Origin: Scandinavium sp036271055
GTDB lineage: Bacteria > Pseudomonadota > Gammaproteobacteria > Enterobacterales > Enterobacteriaceae
DNA: 64,000 bases
Direction of reading: 5' to 3'
Assembly: GCF_036271055.1 (NCBI RefSeq)
Contig: NZ_DATBBJ010000055.1
Span: forward strand, 1-64,000
Made by a program: the position numbers and the translations under genes. How positions within the stretch are numbered: position 1 is the first letter of the stretch; every line of letters starts with the position of its first letter. Positions 1 to 8,640 of this stretch are shown here, piece after piece. The notes below the pieces were generated by a model. It searched no databases. It had not been told where the DNA came from and worked only from the letters and a program-made list of their open reading frames with translations.

Positions 1-14
1 GGTCATACAGAATT

Positions 15-134
15 TGCCTGGCGGCAACAGCGCGGTGGTCCCACCTGACCCCATGCCGAACTCAGAAGTGAAACGCCGTAGCGCCGATGGTAGTGTGGGG
101 TCTCCCCATGCGAGAGTAGGGAACTGCCAGGCAT
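15..134 (+). rRNA. rrf: 5S ribosomal RNA
   Basis: This 120-base gene begins with TGCCTGGCGGC and ends with GCCAGGCAT, so its ends pair as the 5S terminal stem. It is the distal rRNA of an operon whose 16S and 23S genes lie left of the window. The tRNA-Asp and tRNA-Trp genes that follow match the rrnC-type operon of E. coli. Confidence 0.97.
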
Positions 135-187
135 CAAATTAAGCAGTAACCCGGGGAACGAAACCGGGAGTTGTAGAGAAATTCGGT

Positions 188-264
188 GGAGCGGTAGTTC
201 AGTCGGTTAGAATACCTGCCTGTCACGCAGGGGGTCGCGGGTTCGAGTCCCGTCCGTTCCGCCA
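188..264 (+). tRNA. aspT: tRNA-Asp (GTC)
   Basis: A 77-base cloverleaf with encoded CCA. The anticodon GTC is at 222-224 in an ACC..-type stem closed by CCTGC/GCAGG, and the T arm contains GGTTCGAGTCC. It lies 53 bases after 5S and is probably cut from the rRNA operon transcript, as in E. coli rrnC. Confidence 0.97.
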
Positions 265-317
265 CTTATTAGAAAATTAAGCCTGCTTTATTGCGGGCTT
301 AATGATAAGCGTCATTT

Positions 318-393
318 AGGGGCGTAGCTCAGTTGGTAGAGCACCGGTCTCCAAAACCGGGTGTCGCGAGTTCGAGTCTCTCCGCCCCTGCCA
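318..393 (+). tRNA. trpT: tRNA-Trp (CCA)
   Basis: A 76-base cloverleaf with encoded CCA. The anticodon CCA is at 351-353, in the loop CTCCAAA between CCGGT and ACCGG. It is the last gene of the rRNA operon and is followed at once by a terminator. Confidence 0.97.
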
Positions 394-401
394 TATAATG
401 A

Positions 402-429
402 TCCTTTGCTTCGGCAAAGGATTTTTTTT
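402..429 (+). terminator. Terminator of the rRNA operon
   Basis: TCCTTTGC-ttcg-GCAAAGGA forms an eight-pair stem with a stable tetraloop and is followed by a run of eight T. It sits nine bases after tRNA-Trp. Confidence 0.9.
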
Positions 430-440
430 GCTCAAAATTC

Positions 441-458
441 AGCGGATTTTCATCCGCT
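441..458 (-). terminator. Probable hdfR terminator
   Basis: AGCGGAT-tttc-ATCCGCT is a perfect seven-pair hairpin just past the hdfR stop codon. On the minus strand it is followed by GAATTTTGAG, a weak T-rich tail, so termination strength is uncertain. Confidence 0.5.
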
Positions 459-486
459 ACCCATCACTCCGTACTTACGAAAATTC

Positions 487-1308
487 TCAATCCATCACTG
501 TTAGTTTTAAGATCTCGCGAATTTGAGCCTGCTTATCGCTATTTTGCAGCCAAATAGCATAGAGCGGACGTGAAAGTGTCGCGCTATCAGACACCGTATG
601 TAATCCATCCTTCATTTTTGCCCATGCCATCGGTAACCAGGCGCAGCCCTTAAGCGGTGCGAGTTGTTGTCTTGCCAGTTCCGCAGAGCTTGTTGTCAGG
701 AGTGGAATATCATCTGATGGGATAAGCCCAGCTTCATGCTGATGGAAGTCGGGGCCCCATTCCAACCGCAGATAGTTCAGATTTGCCTTTACCTGTGAAG
801 GGTTGGCGCAATAGAGGGCCAGCGTGAAATGCCCCAGAAGCTGGCTACTGAACTCATCCATTTTAGGTGCTTCGGTGGTTATCAACAGATCCAGCTGACG
901 CTCGTGTAATTGTTTTACCAGTGACTGTCGCTGAGCGATACGTGCTTCAAATTGCAGGTTATTGTGCTCAGTATAAAGTCGCCCAAGCCACCCGTTCAGC
1001 ATACATTCCCACAATGAGGCACTGGCCCCAATAGAGAACTCATTATGCCGGGAGGTGTTGGCGACTTCTTTGCGGGCCAATTGCCAGGTGCTCATTAGCG
1101 TTTCGGCATACGGAAGAAGCTTTTCGCCGGCCGCAGTCAGGCGAATATTGTTGCGATGGCGGGTGAATAAATTCACTCCAAGCTGGTTTTCAAGCTGACG
1201 AATACGAAAGCTGATGGCCGACTGTGTCAGGTACAACGCTTCAGCCGCGCGCCCAAAGTGGCGTGTTCGGCTCACTTCGAGGAAAGTTTTTAGCAATTCC
1301 GTATCCAC
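487..1308 (-). CDS. hdfR: LysR-family regulator HdfR
   Basis: A 273-residue LysR-type regulator with an N-terminal winged helix-turn-helix (residues about 1-60, including FGRAAEALYLTQSAISFRIRQ) and a C-terminal effector-binding domain. In E. coli HdfR represses flhDC and activates gltBD. I chose the GTG at 1308 because GGAG lies six bases upstream and the protein then starts MDTELLKTF as in E. coli. A GTG four codons earlier would fall on the ribosome-binding site. It is transcribed divergently from maoP, the usual arrangement. The C-terminus ends at LTVMD and is a few residues shorter than in K-12. Confidence 0.93.
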   Translation of the reverse strand: MDTELLKTFLEVSRTRHFGRAAEALYLTQSAISFRIRQLENQLGVNLFTRHRNNIRLTAAGEKLLPYAETLMSTWQLARKEVANTSRHNEFSIGASASLWECMLNGWLGRLYTEHNNLQFEARIAQRQSLVKQLHERQLDLLITTEAPKMDEFSSQLLGHFTLALYCANPSQVKANLNYLRLEWGPDFHQHEAGLIPSDDIPLLTTSSAELARQQLAPLKGCAWLPMAWAKMKDGLHTVSDSATLSRPLYAIWLQNSDKQAQIREILKLTVMD

Positions 1309-1354
1309 AACCTTCTCCACAAAATTATTTGTCGTGTTGATTTAAATGTTTTGT

Positions 1355-1382
1355 TTGACGCTCTGTCAAGCGTAACTAATAC
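1355..1382 (+). promoter_or_regulatory. Predicted maoP promoter with inverted repeat
   Basis: TTGACG at 1355-1360 and TAATAC at 1377-1382 are 16 bases apart, a plausible sigma-70 promoter 45 bases before maoP. The -35 is the left half of a perfect inverted repeat, TTGAC-gctct-GTCAA (1355-1369), which could be an operator. Confidence 0.5.
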
Positions 1383-1426
1383 TCCGCGCCATAAATAGCT
1401 CAGCCAAAGAATTAGGAGCGTGTAGG

Positions 1427-1765
1427 ATGGCGGAAAGCTTTACGACGACTAATCGTTTTTTCGACAATAAAAATTATCCGCGTGGGTTCTCTCGTCATGG
1501 TGATTTCACCATTAAAGAAGCCCAATTGCTGGAGCGCCACGGTTATGCGTTTAATGAGCTGGATCTGGGGCACCGTGAACCTGCAACTGAAGACGAAAAA
1601 CAGTTTGTAGCGGTATGCCGCGGTGAGCGCGAGCCAGCCACAGAGATTGAGCGAGTGTGGATTAAATACATGGCGCGAATCAAACGGCCAAAACGCTTCC
1701 ATACCCTGTCTGGCGGTAAGCCACAGACAGAAGGTGCAGAAGACTACACCGAAAGCGACGATTAA
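1427..1765 (+). CDS. maoP: Macrodomain Ori organisation protein MaoP
   Basis: This 112-residue protein has the same length as E. coli MaoP (formerly YifE) and is close to it throughout (MAESFTTTNRFFDNKNYPRG at the N-terminus). In E. coli MaoP acts with a short cis site, maoS, to confine the Ori macrodomain, so it affects chromosome organisation rather than metabolism. The start ATG follows TTAGGAGCG. It is a small, charged, cytoplasmic protein without membrane segments. It is divergent from hdfR and convergent with yifB, with a shared hairpin between them. Confidence 0.93.
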   Translation: MAESFTTTNRFFDNKNYPRGFSRHGDFTIKEAQLLERHGYAFNELDLGHREPATEDEKQFVAVCRGEREPATEIERVWIKYMARIKRPKRFHTLSGGKPQTEGAEDYTESDD

Positions 1766-1769
1766 TAAG

Positions 1770-1793
1770 AAAGGGGCGAAAGCCCCTTTTTTA
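1770..1793 (+). terminator. maoP terminator, possibly bidirectional
   Basis: AAGGGGC-gaaa-GCCCCTT forms a GC-rich hairpin followed by six T, just after the maoP stop. It lies between convergent maoP and yifB, with a shorter A/T flank on the other side, so it may also stop yifB transcripts. Confidence 0.85.
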
Positions 1794-3311
1794 CGCCATC
1801 ATTTTCTGTAGATGAATAAGTAACCTTTCTATCGCACGATATCCGAGTGCTTCCTGTAAATGCTCACGCGCAATCTGCTCTGCTCCGGCGAGATCGGCAA
1901 TCGTTCGCGACACCTTAACCAATCGTTGCCAGGCCCGAATGGATAATCCCAGATGGATCAATGCCTGTTCCAGCCACATCGCGTCTTCAGCCTGCAACGC
2001 GCACCAGATTTTAATTTCATGGCTTTCCAGAAGTGCATTGAGTTTCCCCTGACGAGATAACTGTTGTTGTTGGGCTGCTACGACCCTCTGTTTTACCGTC
2101 TGGCTGCTTTCACCTTTTTCAGGAGGCTGGCTCAGCAAACCTGGCGGCGGAAGTGGGATCTCAAGCGAAAGATCAAATCGATCAAGAAAGGGGCCCGATA
2201 GCCGGGCCAAATAGCGCAACACCTGTTCCGGAGAGCTACGATTAAGGTTGCCCTGATAGTGTCCGGTAGGGCTGGGATTCATCGCAGCAATGAGTTGGAA
2301 GCGAGCGGGGTAAGTAATTTTTGCTCGAGTACGGGAGATATGAATCTTTCCTGATTCAATGGGTTCACGCAACGCATCAAGGACCCGCCGCTCAAACTCG
2401 GGCAATTCATCGAGAAAAAGTATGCCGTTATGGGCGAGAGAAATTTCACCTGGCGCAGGGATAGCACCCCCACCAACCATTGCTGTCAGTGATGCACTAT
2501 GGTGAGGCGAGCGGAATGGACGCTTGCGCCATTGTTTGTGCACATGCCCTGTACTGACCAGGCTCAGAATTGCCGCACTCTCCAGCGCTTCCTGATTGCT
2601 CAGAGAGGGAAGGATGCCTGGTAACCGGCTGGCCAGCATTGTTTTTCCCGTACCGGGTGGCCCCACTAGCAACAGGTTATGACCCCCTGCGGCTGTAATT
2701 TCCAGTGCACGCTTTCCCTGTTGCTGTCCTATAACGTCGCTAATATCGGCGTCAGACATGATCGAGGCTTCTTCCTGTATGGCAGGATGTTCCAGTTCAG
2801 TTCGTCCCTCAAGAAAAGCACAAACCTCCTGCAAATGACTGGCAATAAAGCAGTCTGTTCCACCAATCAGGCCAACCTCGGGAGCATTTTCGGTAGCCAG
2901 AATAATCTGGTGTCCAGCTCTTATGGCTTCCATCGCCCCTGAAATAGCGCCTGTCACGCCACGTATCGCACCTGTAAGGGCAAGTTCACCGAGGAACTCG
3001 TATTGGTTAAGTCTGGTCGTATTGAGTTGCTCAGAGGCTGCCAGGAGCGCAATCGCGATAGGCAAATCATATCGCCCGCCTTCTTTTGGCAAATCAGCGG
3101 GTGCCAGGTTAATGGTTATCTTCTTGGCTGGAAATTCATAACCGCTGTTTATAACTGCACTTCTGACCCGATCACGCGCCTCTTTCACCGCAGTTTCTGG
3201 TAAGCCAACCATCGTTAAGCCGGGTAATCCGTTACTGATATGCACTTCCACGGTGATGAGTGGGGCGTTCACGCCCAGTGCTGCTCGGGTATAAATAATC
3301 GACAATGACAT
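1791..3311 (-). CDS. comM: YifB/ComM family AAA+ ATPase
   Basis: A 506-residue Mg-chelatase-like AAA+ protein, the same length as E. coli YifB. It has an N-terminal Lon-S5-like domain (about 1-170), a Walker A GPPGTGKT, a Walker B-type LFLDELPEF, and a C-terminal Mg-chelatase lid domain. In naturally transformable bacteria the orthologue ComM is a hexameric helicase that promotes branch migration during DNA uptake; its role in enterobacteria is unclear. The ATG at 3311 was chosen because GGAGG precedes it and MSLSIIYTRAALG matches the family start. The open frame continues 18 codons further upstream without such a site. Confidence 0.93.
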   Translation of the reverse strand: MSLSIIYTRAALGVNAPLITVEVHISNGLPGLTMVGLPETAVKEARDRVRSAVINSGYEFPAKKITINLAPADLPKEGGRYDLPIAIALLAASEQLNTTRLNQYEFLGELALTGAIRGVTGAISGAMEAIRAGHQIILATENAPEVGLIGGTDCFIASHLQEVCAFLEGRTELEHPAIQEEASIMSDADISDVIGQQQGKRALEITAAGGHNLLLVGPPGTGKTMLASRLPGILPSLSNQEALESAAILSLVSTGHVHKQWRKRPFRSPHHSASLTAMVGGGAIPAPGEISLAHNGILFLDELPEFERRVLDALREPIESGKIHISRTRAKITYPARFQLIAAMNPSPTGHYQGNLNRSSPEQVLRYLARLSGPFLDRFDLSLEIPLPPPGLLSQPPEKGESSQTVKQRVVAAQQQQLSRQGKLNALLESHEIKIWCALQAEDAMWLEQALIHLGLSIRAWQRLVKVSRTIADLAGAEQIAREHLQEALGYRAIERLLIHLQKMMA

Positions 3312-3637
3312 AATGCCTCCGTGAGAAAACACTATGCTGTCTCTCCCTCCTGCGACAATGAACAAAATGGAAATTTACGTGCGTGGTTCCTGACTTTTTG
3401 CGATCTTTCATCGCTGTTGCAAACAATTGGAAGCACGATCGATAAAACATGAAGCAATTTGTATGAGGCCGTTGAGTGAATAATTTTCATTTCAGGTATT
3501 TCTTATGAAAAACAATACTTTTTGCCAATATCGTTAGCCAGATCGGAAATCGCATTATAAAAAAATCTTGTTTTCTTTCCCTCATCTGTGGTAACTCTTT
3601 AGGTATTCCTTCGAACATGAAGCCAACAGTAGACAAA
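3312..3637 (+). promoter_or_regulatory. ilv operon upstream region
   Basis: A 326-base stretch without a supported gene, between yifB and ilvL. It is AT-rich and includes an A tract at about 3560-3565. By position and by the partial sequence TGTGGTAACTCTTTAGG near 3587-3603, the ilvGMEDA promoter should lie at about 3568-3612. I cannot assign its -35 and -10 hexamers with confidence. Confidence 0.4.
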
Positions 3638-3736
3638 ATGACAGCCCTTCTACGAGTGATTAGCCTGGTCGTGATTAGCGTGGTGGTGATTATTATCCCA
3701 CCGTGCGGGGCTGCACTTGGAAGAGGAAAGGCTTAG
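3638..3736 (+). CDS. ilvL: ilvGMEDA leader peptide IlvL
   Basis: A 32-codon leader peptide with 5 Ile, 6 Val and 4 Leu codons, including the run ISVVVIII. Ribosome stalling at these codons when charged tRNA is scarce prevents formation of the downstream terminator, so it senses the three end products of the pathway. It ends at the TAG at 3734-3736, 24 bases before the attenuator stem. The peptide is essentially the one known from E. coli. Confidence 0.95.
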   Translation: MTALLRVISLVVISVVVIIIPPCGAALGRGKA

Positions 3737-3760
3737 AAAACAAGCCTTAACGAACTAAGA

Positions 3761-3792
3761 CCCCCGCACCGAAAGGTCCGGGGGTTTTTTTA
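3761..3792 (+). terminator. ilv attenuator
   Basis: CCCCCG and CGGGGG pair around a purine-rich loop (3761-3784) and are followed by seven T. This is the rho-independent terminator that ends ilv transcripts when IlvL is translated without stalling. Confidence 0.93.
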
Positions 3793-3874
3793 TGACTGCG
3801 AAAAACAATGAGGAACATAATATGACGCCTAGCATAAAATTCTGTTTCTCGCGAAAAGCGACGGGGAAGTGACT

Positions 3875-5521
3875 ATGAATGGGGCTCAATGGGTAGTACA
3901 TGCGTTGCGAGCGCAGGGAGTCGAGACAGTATTCGGCTATCCGGGTGGCGCAATCATGCCGATCTACGATGCATTGTATGACGGCGGCGTGGAACACCTG
4001 CTGTGTCGCCATGAGCAAGGTGCGGCTATAGCGGCCATTGGTTATGCCCGCGCGACCGGCAAAACTGGCGTGTGCATGGCGACGTCCGGTCCGGGTGCAA
4101 CCAACCTGATAACCGGTCTGGCTGATGCGTTGCTGGACTCCGTTCCTGTGGTGGCGATCACCGGGCAGGTGGGTTCACCGCTGATCGGGACCGATGCTTT
4201 TCAGGAAGTAGACGTTCTCGGCTTGTCATTGGCCTGCACCAAACATAGTTTCCTCGTGCAGTCATTGGAAGAGTTGCCACGGGTGATGGCCGAAGCTTTC
4301 CAAATCGCAAACTCAGGCCGCCCTGGTCCGGTTTTAGTTGATATCCCAAAAGACATTCAGGTGGCGATGAGTGCGTTAGAGCCTCATTTCTCCACGGTTG
4401 AAGACGAGGATAATTTCCCGTTTGAAGAGGTCGAACAAGCCCGTCAGATGATCGCCGCGGCGAGCCAGCCAATGCTGTACGTCGGTGGCGGTGTGGGGAT
4501 GGCGCAGGCTGTGCCCGCGCTGCGTGAGTTTCTCGCTGTAACACAAATGCCAGTGACCTGTACGCTGAAAGGGTTAGGCGCAGTTGATGCCGATTACCCG
4601 TATTACCTGGCGATGTTGGGCATGCACGGCACCAAAGCGGCAAATCTGGCAGTACAGCAGTGTGATTTACTGATCGCTGTCGGCGCACGTTTTGACGACC
4701 GCGTGACCGGCAAGCTGAACACCTTCGCGCCGCATGCGAAAGTCATCCACATGGATATCGATCCGGCAGAGTTGAACAAACTGCGCCAGATTCATGTAGG
4801 TTTGCAGGGCGATCTGAATGCTTTATTGCCCGCCTTGCAGCAGCCCTTGAACATTGATGCGTGGCGTCAACACACCGCTGAATTGCGTGTCGAAAACGTT
4901 TGGCGATATGACCATCCGGGTGACGCTATTTACGCCCCGTTGTTGCTCAAACAACTTTCCGATCGCAAGCCCGCAAACAGTGTCGTTACGACCGATGTGG
5001 GCCAGCATCAGATGTGGTCCGCGCAGCATATGACCTACACTCGACCAGAAAATTTCATTACCTCCAGCGGCTTAGGGACGATGGGCTTCGGCCTGCCTGC
5101 TGCGGTTGGCGCGCAGGTGGCGCGTCCGAACGATACAGTAATCTGTGTGTCGGGCGATGGCTCCTTCATGATGAACGTGCAGGAACTTGGCACGGTGAAG
5201 CGCAAACAGCTGCCGCTCAAGATTCTGTTGTTGGATAACCAACGTCTGGGCATGGTTCGCCAGTGGCAGCAGCTCTTTTTCCAGGAGCGCTACAGCGAAA
5301 CCACGCTGACCGATAATCCCGATTTCCTCATGCTGGCCAGCGCTTTTGGTATTCCAGGTCAGCACATCACCCGTAAAGATCAGGTTGAAGCGGCACTCGA
5401 CACCATGCTGAACAGCGAAGGGCCCTATCTGCTTCATGTTTCCATCGACGAGCTCGAAAACGTCTGGCCGCTGGTACCACCGGGTGCCAGTAATGCAGAA
5501 ATGCTGGAGAAATTATCATGA
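3875..5521 (+). CDS. ilvG: Acetolactate synthase II large subunit
   Basis: A 548-residue thiamine-diphosphate enzyme that condenses two pyruvates to acetolactate, or pyruvate with 2-oxobutyrate to acetohydroxybutyrate, the first common step to Val/Leu/Ile. The N-terminal ThDP domain carries the catalytic RHEQGA glutamate, the middle domain binds FAD, and the C-terminal domain has the ThDP motif GDGSFMMN. The frame is intact, unlike the frameshifted ilvG of K-12, so a valine-resistant isozyme II should be made. I took the ATG at 3875 (MNGAQWVVHAL) because it matches the E. coli start. The stop overlaps the ilvM start, so subunits are translationally coupled. Confidence 0.96.
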   Translation: MNGAQWVVHALRAQGVETVFGYPGGAIMPIYDALYDGGVEHLLCRHEQGAAIAAIGYARATGKTGVCMATSGPGATNLITGLADALLDSVPVVAITGQVGSPLIGTDAFQEVDVLGLSLACTKHSFLVQSLEELPRVMAEAFQIANSGRPGPVLVDIPKDIQVAMSALEPHFSTVEDEDNFPFEEVEQARQMIAAASQPMLYVGGGVGMAQAVPALREFLAVTQMPVTCTLKGLGAVDADYPYYLAMLGMHGTKAANLAVQQCDLLIAVGARFDDRVTGKLNTFAPHAKVIHMDIDPAELNKLRQIHVGLQGDLNALLPALQQPLNIDAWRQHTAELRVENVWRYDHPGDAIYAPLLLKQLSDRKPANSVVTTDVGQHQMWSAQHMTYTRPENFITSSGLGTMGFGLPAAVGAQVARPNDTVICVSGDGSFMMNVQELGTVKRKQLPLKILLLDNQRLGMVRQWQQLFFQERYSETTLTDNPDFLMLASAFGIPGQHITRKDQVEAALDTMLNSEGPYLLHVSIDELENVWPLVPPGASNAEMLEKLS

Positions 5522-5781
5522 TGCATCATCAGGTTGCCGTACAGGCGCGCTTTAATCCGGAAACGTTAGAACGTGTTTTGCGCGTGGTACGCCATCGTGG
5601 TTTTCAAATTTGCGCCATGAATATGGAAACCGCCACCGACTCGCAGAACATAAATATTGAATTGACCGTTGCCAGTCTCCGTCCAGTCGAATTACTGTTT
5701 AGCCAGTTAAGTAAACTGGTCGACGTCGCCCGCGTCGAGATCCAGCAACGAACAACAACATCACAACAAATCCGCGCCTGA
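5518..5781 (+). CDS. ilvM: Acetolactate synthase II small subunit
   Basis: An 87-residue ACT-domain regulatory subunit, the same length as E. coli IlvM, which activates and stabilises IlvG. It begins MMHHQVAVQARFNPETLERVLRVVRHRG. The ATG overlaps the ilvG stop as ATGATG/TGA, a sign of coupled translation at a fixed subunit ratio. The isozyme II small subunit lacks the valine feedback response of isozymes I and III. It is followed 17 bases later by ilvE. Confidence 0.95.
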   Translation: MMHHQVAVQARFNPETLERVLRVVRHRGFQICAMNMETATDSQNINIELTVASLRPVELLFSQLSKLVDVARVEIQQRTTTSQQIRA

Positions 5782-5798
5782 GCGCAAAAGGAAGAATA

Positions 5799-6728
5799 AT
5801 GACGACGAAAAAAGCTGATTACATCTGGTTTAACGGTGAGATGGTTCCATGGGGTGAAGCGAAGGTTCACGTGATGTCCCATGCGTTGCACTATGGAACG
5901 TCCGTCTTCGAAGGCATCCGTTGCTACGATTCTCACAAAGGCCCGGTAGTGTTCCGTCATCGTGAACACATGCAACGTCTGCGTGATTCAGCCAAAATCT
6001 ATCGTTTCCCGGTGTCTCAAAGCGTTGACGAGCTGATGGAAGCCTGTCGTCAGGTCATTCGCAAAAATAGTCTGACCAGCGCATATATCCGTCCACTGGT
6101 CTTTGTCGGCGACGTAGGTATGGGCGTAAATCCGCCGGATGGTTACACCACTGACGTTATCATTGCCGCTTTCCCTTGGGGTGCATATCTGGGCGCCGAA
6201 GCGCTGGATCAGGGAATCGACGCAATGGTTTCTTCCTGGAATCGCGTCGCACCAAACACCATTCCGACCGCCGCAAAAGCCGGTGGTAACTACCTTTCCT
6301 CTCTGTTGGTTGGCAGCGAAGCGCGCCGCCACGGCTACCAGGAAGGGATTGCGCTGGATGTGAACGGCTATATCTCTGAAGGCGCAGGCGAGAACCTGTT
6401 TGAAGTGAAAGACGGCATTCTGTTCACGCCGCCGTTTACCTCTTCTGCGCTGCCGGGCATTACCCGCGATGCGATCATCAAGCTGGCGAAAGAGTTAGAT
6501 ATCGAAGTCCGCGAACAGGTGCTGTCTCGCGAATCCCTGTACCTGGCCGACGAAGTGTTCATGTCCGGCACCGCCGCAGAAATTACGCCAGTACGCAGCG
6601 TCGATGGTATCCAGGTGGGCGAAGGCCGTTGCGGCCCGGTCACCAAACGTATCCAGCAAGCTTTCTTCGGCCTCTTCACGGGCGAAACCGAAGACAAATG
6701 GGGCTGGTTGGATCAGGTTAATTCATAA
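5799..6728 (+). CDS. ilvE: Branched-chain amino acid aminotransferase
   Basis: A 309-residue fold-type IV PLP aminotransferase that makes Val, Leu and Ile from their 2-oxo acids with glutamate. The PLP lysine is K160 in TAAKAGGNYLSSLL, and the C-terminal phosphate-binding SGTAAEITP loop is present. Length equals that of E. coli IlvE. The start follows AAGGAAGAATA. It is the third gene of the ilv operon, 59 bases before ilvD. Confidence 0.97.
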   Translation: MTTKKADYIWFNGEMVPWGEAKVHVMSHALHYGTSVFEGIRCYDSHKGPVVFRHREHMQRLRDSAKIYRFPVSQSVDELMEACRQVIRKNSLTSAYIRPLVFVGDVGMGVNPPDGYTTDVIIAAFPWGAYLGAEALDQGIDAMVSSWNRVAPNTIPTAAKAGGNYLSSLLVGSEARRHGYQEGIALDVNGYISEGAGENLFEVKDGILFTPPFTSSALPGITRDAIIKLAKELDIEVREQVLSRESLYLADEVFMSGTAAEITPVRSVDGIQVGEGRCGPVTKRIQQAFFGLFTGETEDKWGWLDQVNS

Positions 6729-6787
6729 GTATAAAAACGGGACGGCACGCATCGTCCCCTTTAACAGACAGACGGAGTAAACAGAGC

Positions 6788-8638
6788 ATGCCTAAGTACC
6801 GTTCCGCCACAACCACTCATGGCCGTAATATGGCCGGTGCCCGCGCACTGTGGCGCGCCACCGGGATGACTGACGACGATTTCGGCAAACCGATTATTGC
6901 CGTTGTGAACTCGTTTACCCAGTTCGTGCCGGGCCACGTTCATCTGCGCGACCTCGGTAAACTGGTTGCTGAGCAAATCGAAGCCTCCGGCGGCGTCGCG
7001 AAAGAGTTCAACACCATCGCCGTGGATGACGGGATCGCCATGGGCCACGGCGGCATGCTGTATTCTCTGCCGTCGCGCGAGCTTATCGCCGACTCCGTGG
7101 AGTATATGGTCAATGCGCACTGTGCTGATGCGATGGTGTGTATTTCCAACTGCGACAAAATCACCCCGGGGATGCTGATGGCGTCGCTGCGCCTGAATAT
7201 TCCGGTGATCTTTGTTTCCGGCGGCCCGATGGAAGCCGGGAAAACTAAACTCTCCGATCAGATTATCAAACTGGATCTGGTCGATGCGATGATTCAGGGC
7301 GCGAACCCGAACGTGTCTGACGAGCAGAGCGATCAGATTGAACGCTCCGCATGCCCGACTTGCGGTTCCTGTTCTGGTATGTTCACCGCCAACTCGATGA
7401 ACTGTCTGACCGAAGCTTTGGGCCTCTCGCAGCCGGGCAACGGCTCGCTGCTGGCCACGCACTCTGACCGTGAAGAGCTGTTCCTCAATGCGGGGAAACG
7501 CATTGTTGAACTGACCAAACGCTATTACGAGAAAGATGACGAAACCGCGCTGCCGCGCAACATTGCCTGCAAAGAAGCATTCGAGAACGCAATGACGCTG
7601 GATATCGCCATGGGCGGTTCCACTAACACCGTTCTGCACCTGCTGGCCGCAGCGCAGGAAGCCGAAATCGATTTCACCATGAGCGATATCGACAAGCTCT
7701 CCCGCAAAATACCGCAGCTGTGTAAAGTCGCGCCAAGTACGCAGAAATACCACATGGAAGATGTTCACCGTGCTGGTGGCGTACTCGGTATTCTCGGTGA
7801 ACTCGACCGCGCCGGGCTGCTGAATCGCGACGTGAAGAACGTACTCGGCCTTTCTCTGCCGCAAACGTTGGATCAGTACGACGTGATGCTGACCAAAGAT
7901 GAGGCGGTGAAAACCATGTTCCGTGCAGGTCCGGCGGGCATTCGCACCACCAAAGCGTTCTCGCAAAGCTGCCGCTGGGACACGCTGGATGACGATCGCG
8001 CCGAAGGCTGTATCCGTTCACTGGAACACGCCTACAGTCAGGACGGTGGTCTTGCCGTGTTGTACGGTAATTTCGCGGAAAACGGCTGTATCGTAAAAAC
8101 CGCAGGCGTGGATGACAGTAACCTGAAATTTACCGGCCCGGCGAAAGTGTACGAAAGCCAGGACGATGCGGTTGACGCGATCCTCGGCGGGAAAGTTGTC
8201 GCGGGCGACGTCGTCGTTATCCGCTACGAAGGGCCGAAAGGCGGGCCGGGCATGCAGGAAATGCTCTACCCAACCACCTACCTGAAATCGATGGGCCTCG
8301 GCAAAGCTTGTGCGCTGGTCACTGACGGGCGTTTCTCCGGCGGTACATCAGGTCTGTCCATCGGTCACGTTTCCCCGGAAGCGGCCAGCGGCGGCAACAT
8401 CGCGCTGATCGAAGACGGCGATATGATTGCTATCGACATCCCGAGCCGTGGCATCCAACTGCAACTGAGCGATCAGGAACTGGCGGCGCGTCGTGAAGCG
8501 CAGGAAGCTCGTGGCGATCAGGCGTGGACACCGCGTAACCGTGAGCGTCAGGTTTCCTTCGCGCTGCGAGCCTACGCCAGTCTGGCGACCAGTGCGGACA
8601 AAGGCGCGGTGCGCGATAAATCCAAACTTGGGGGCTAA
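6788..8638 (+). CDS. ilvD: Dihydroxy-acid dehydratase
   Basis: A 616-residue cytoplasmic Fe-S enzyme that dehydrates 2,3-dihydroxy-isovalerate and its methyl homologue to 2-oxo acids for Val and Ile. The likely cluster cysteines are C122 (SNCDKITPG) and C195 in CPTCGSCSGMF, and D81 sits in the Mg2+-binding DDGIAMGH stretch. Start context is ACGGAGTAAACAGAGC-ATG. Length matches E. coli. The stop TAA overlaps the first possible ATG of ilvA. Confidence 0.97.
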   Translation: MPKYRSATTTHGRNMAGARALWRATGMTDDDFGKPIIAVVNSFTQFVPGHVHLRDLGKLVAEQIEASGGVAKEFNTIAVDDGIAMGHGGMLYSLPSRELIADSVEYMVNAHCADAMVCISNCDKITPGMLMASLRLNIPVIFVSGGPMEAGKTKLSDQIIKLDLVDAMIQGANPNVSDEQSDQIERSACPTCGSCSGMFTANSMNCLTEALGLSQPGNGSLLATHSDREELFLNAGKRIVELTKRYYEKDDETALPRNIACKEAFENAMTLDIAMGGSTNTVLHLLAAAQEAEIDFTMSDIDKLSRKIPQLCKVAPSTQKYHMEDVHRAGGVLGILGELDRAGLLNRDVKNVLGLSLPQTLDQYDVMLTKDEAVKTMFRAGPAGIRTTKAFSQSCRWDTLDDDRAEGCIRSLEHAYSQDGGLAVLYGNFAENGCIVKTAGVDDSNLKFTGPAKVYESQDDAVDAILGGKVVAGDVVVIRYEGPKGGPGMQEMLYPTTYLKSMGLGKACALVTDGRFSGGTSGLSIGHVSPEAASGGNIALIEDGDMIAIDIPSRGIQLQLSDQELAARREAQEARGDQAWTPRNRERQVSFALRAYASLATSADKGAVRDKSKLGG

Positions 8639-8640
8639 TG

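Noticed and set aside
1412..1702. Minus-strand ORF over maoP
   Set aside because: maoP on the plus strand is clearly recognised by sequence and length; this is its shadow.
6761..7966. 401-codon minus-strand ORF inside ilvD
   Set aside because: It is antisense to a strongly conserved gene with high third-position GC. The His/Arg/Gln-rich translation is typical of a shadow frame.
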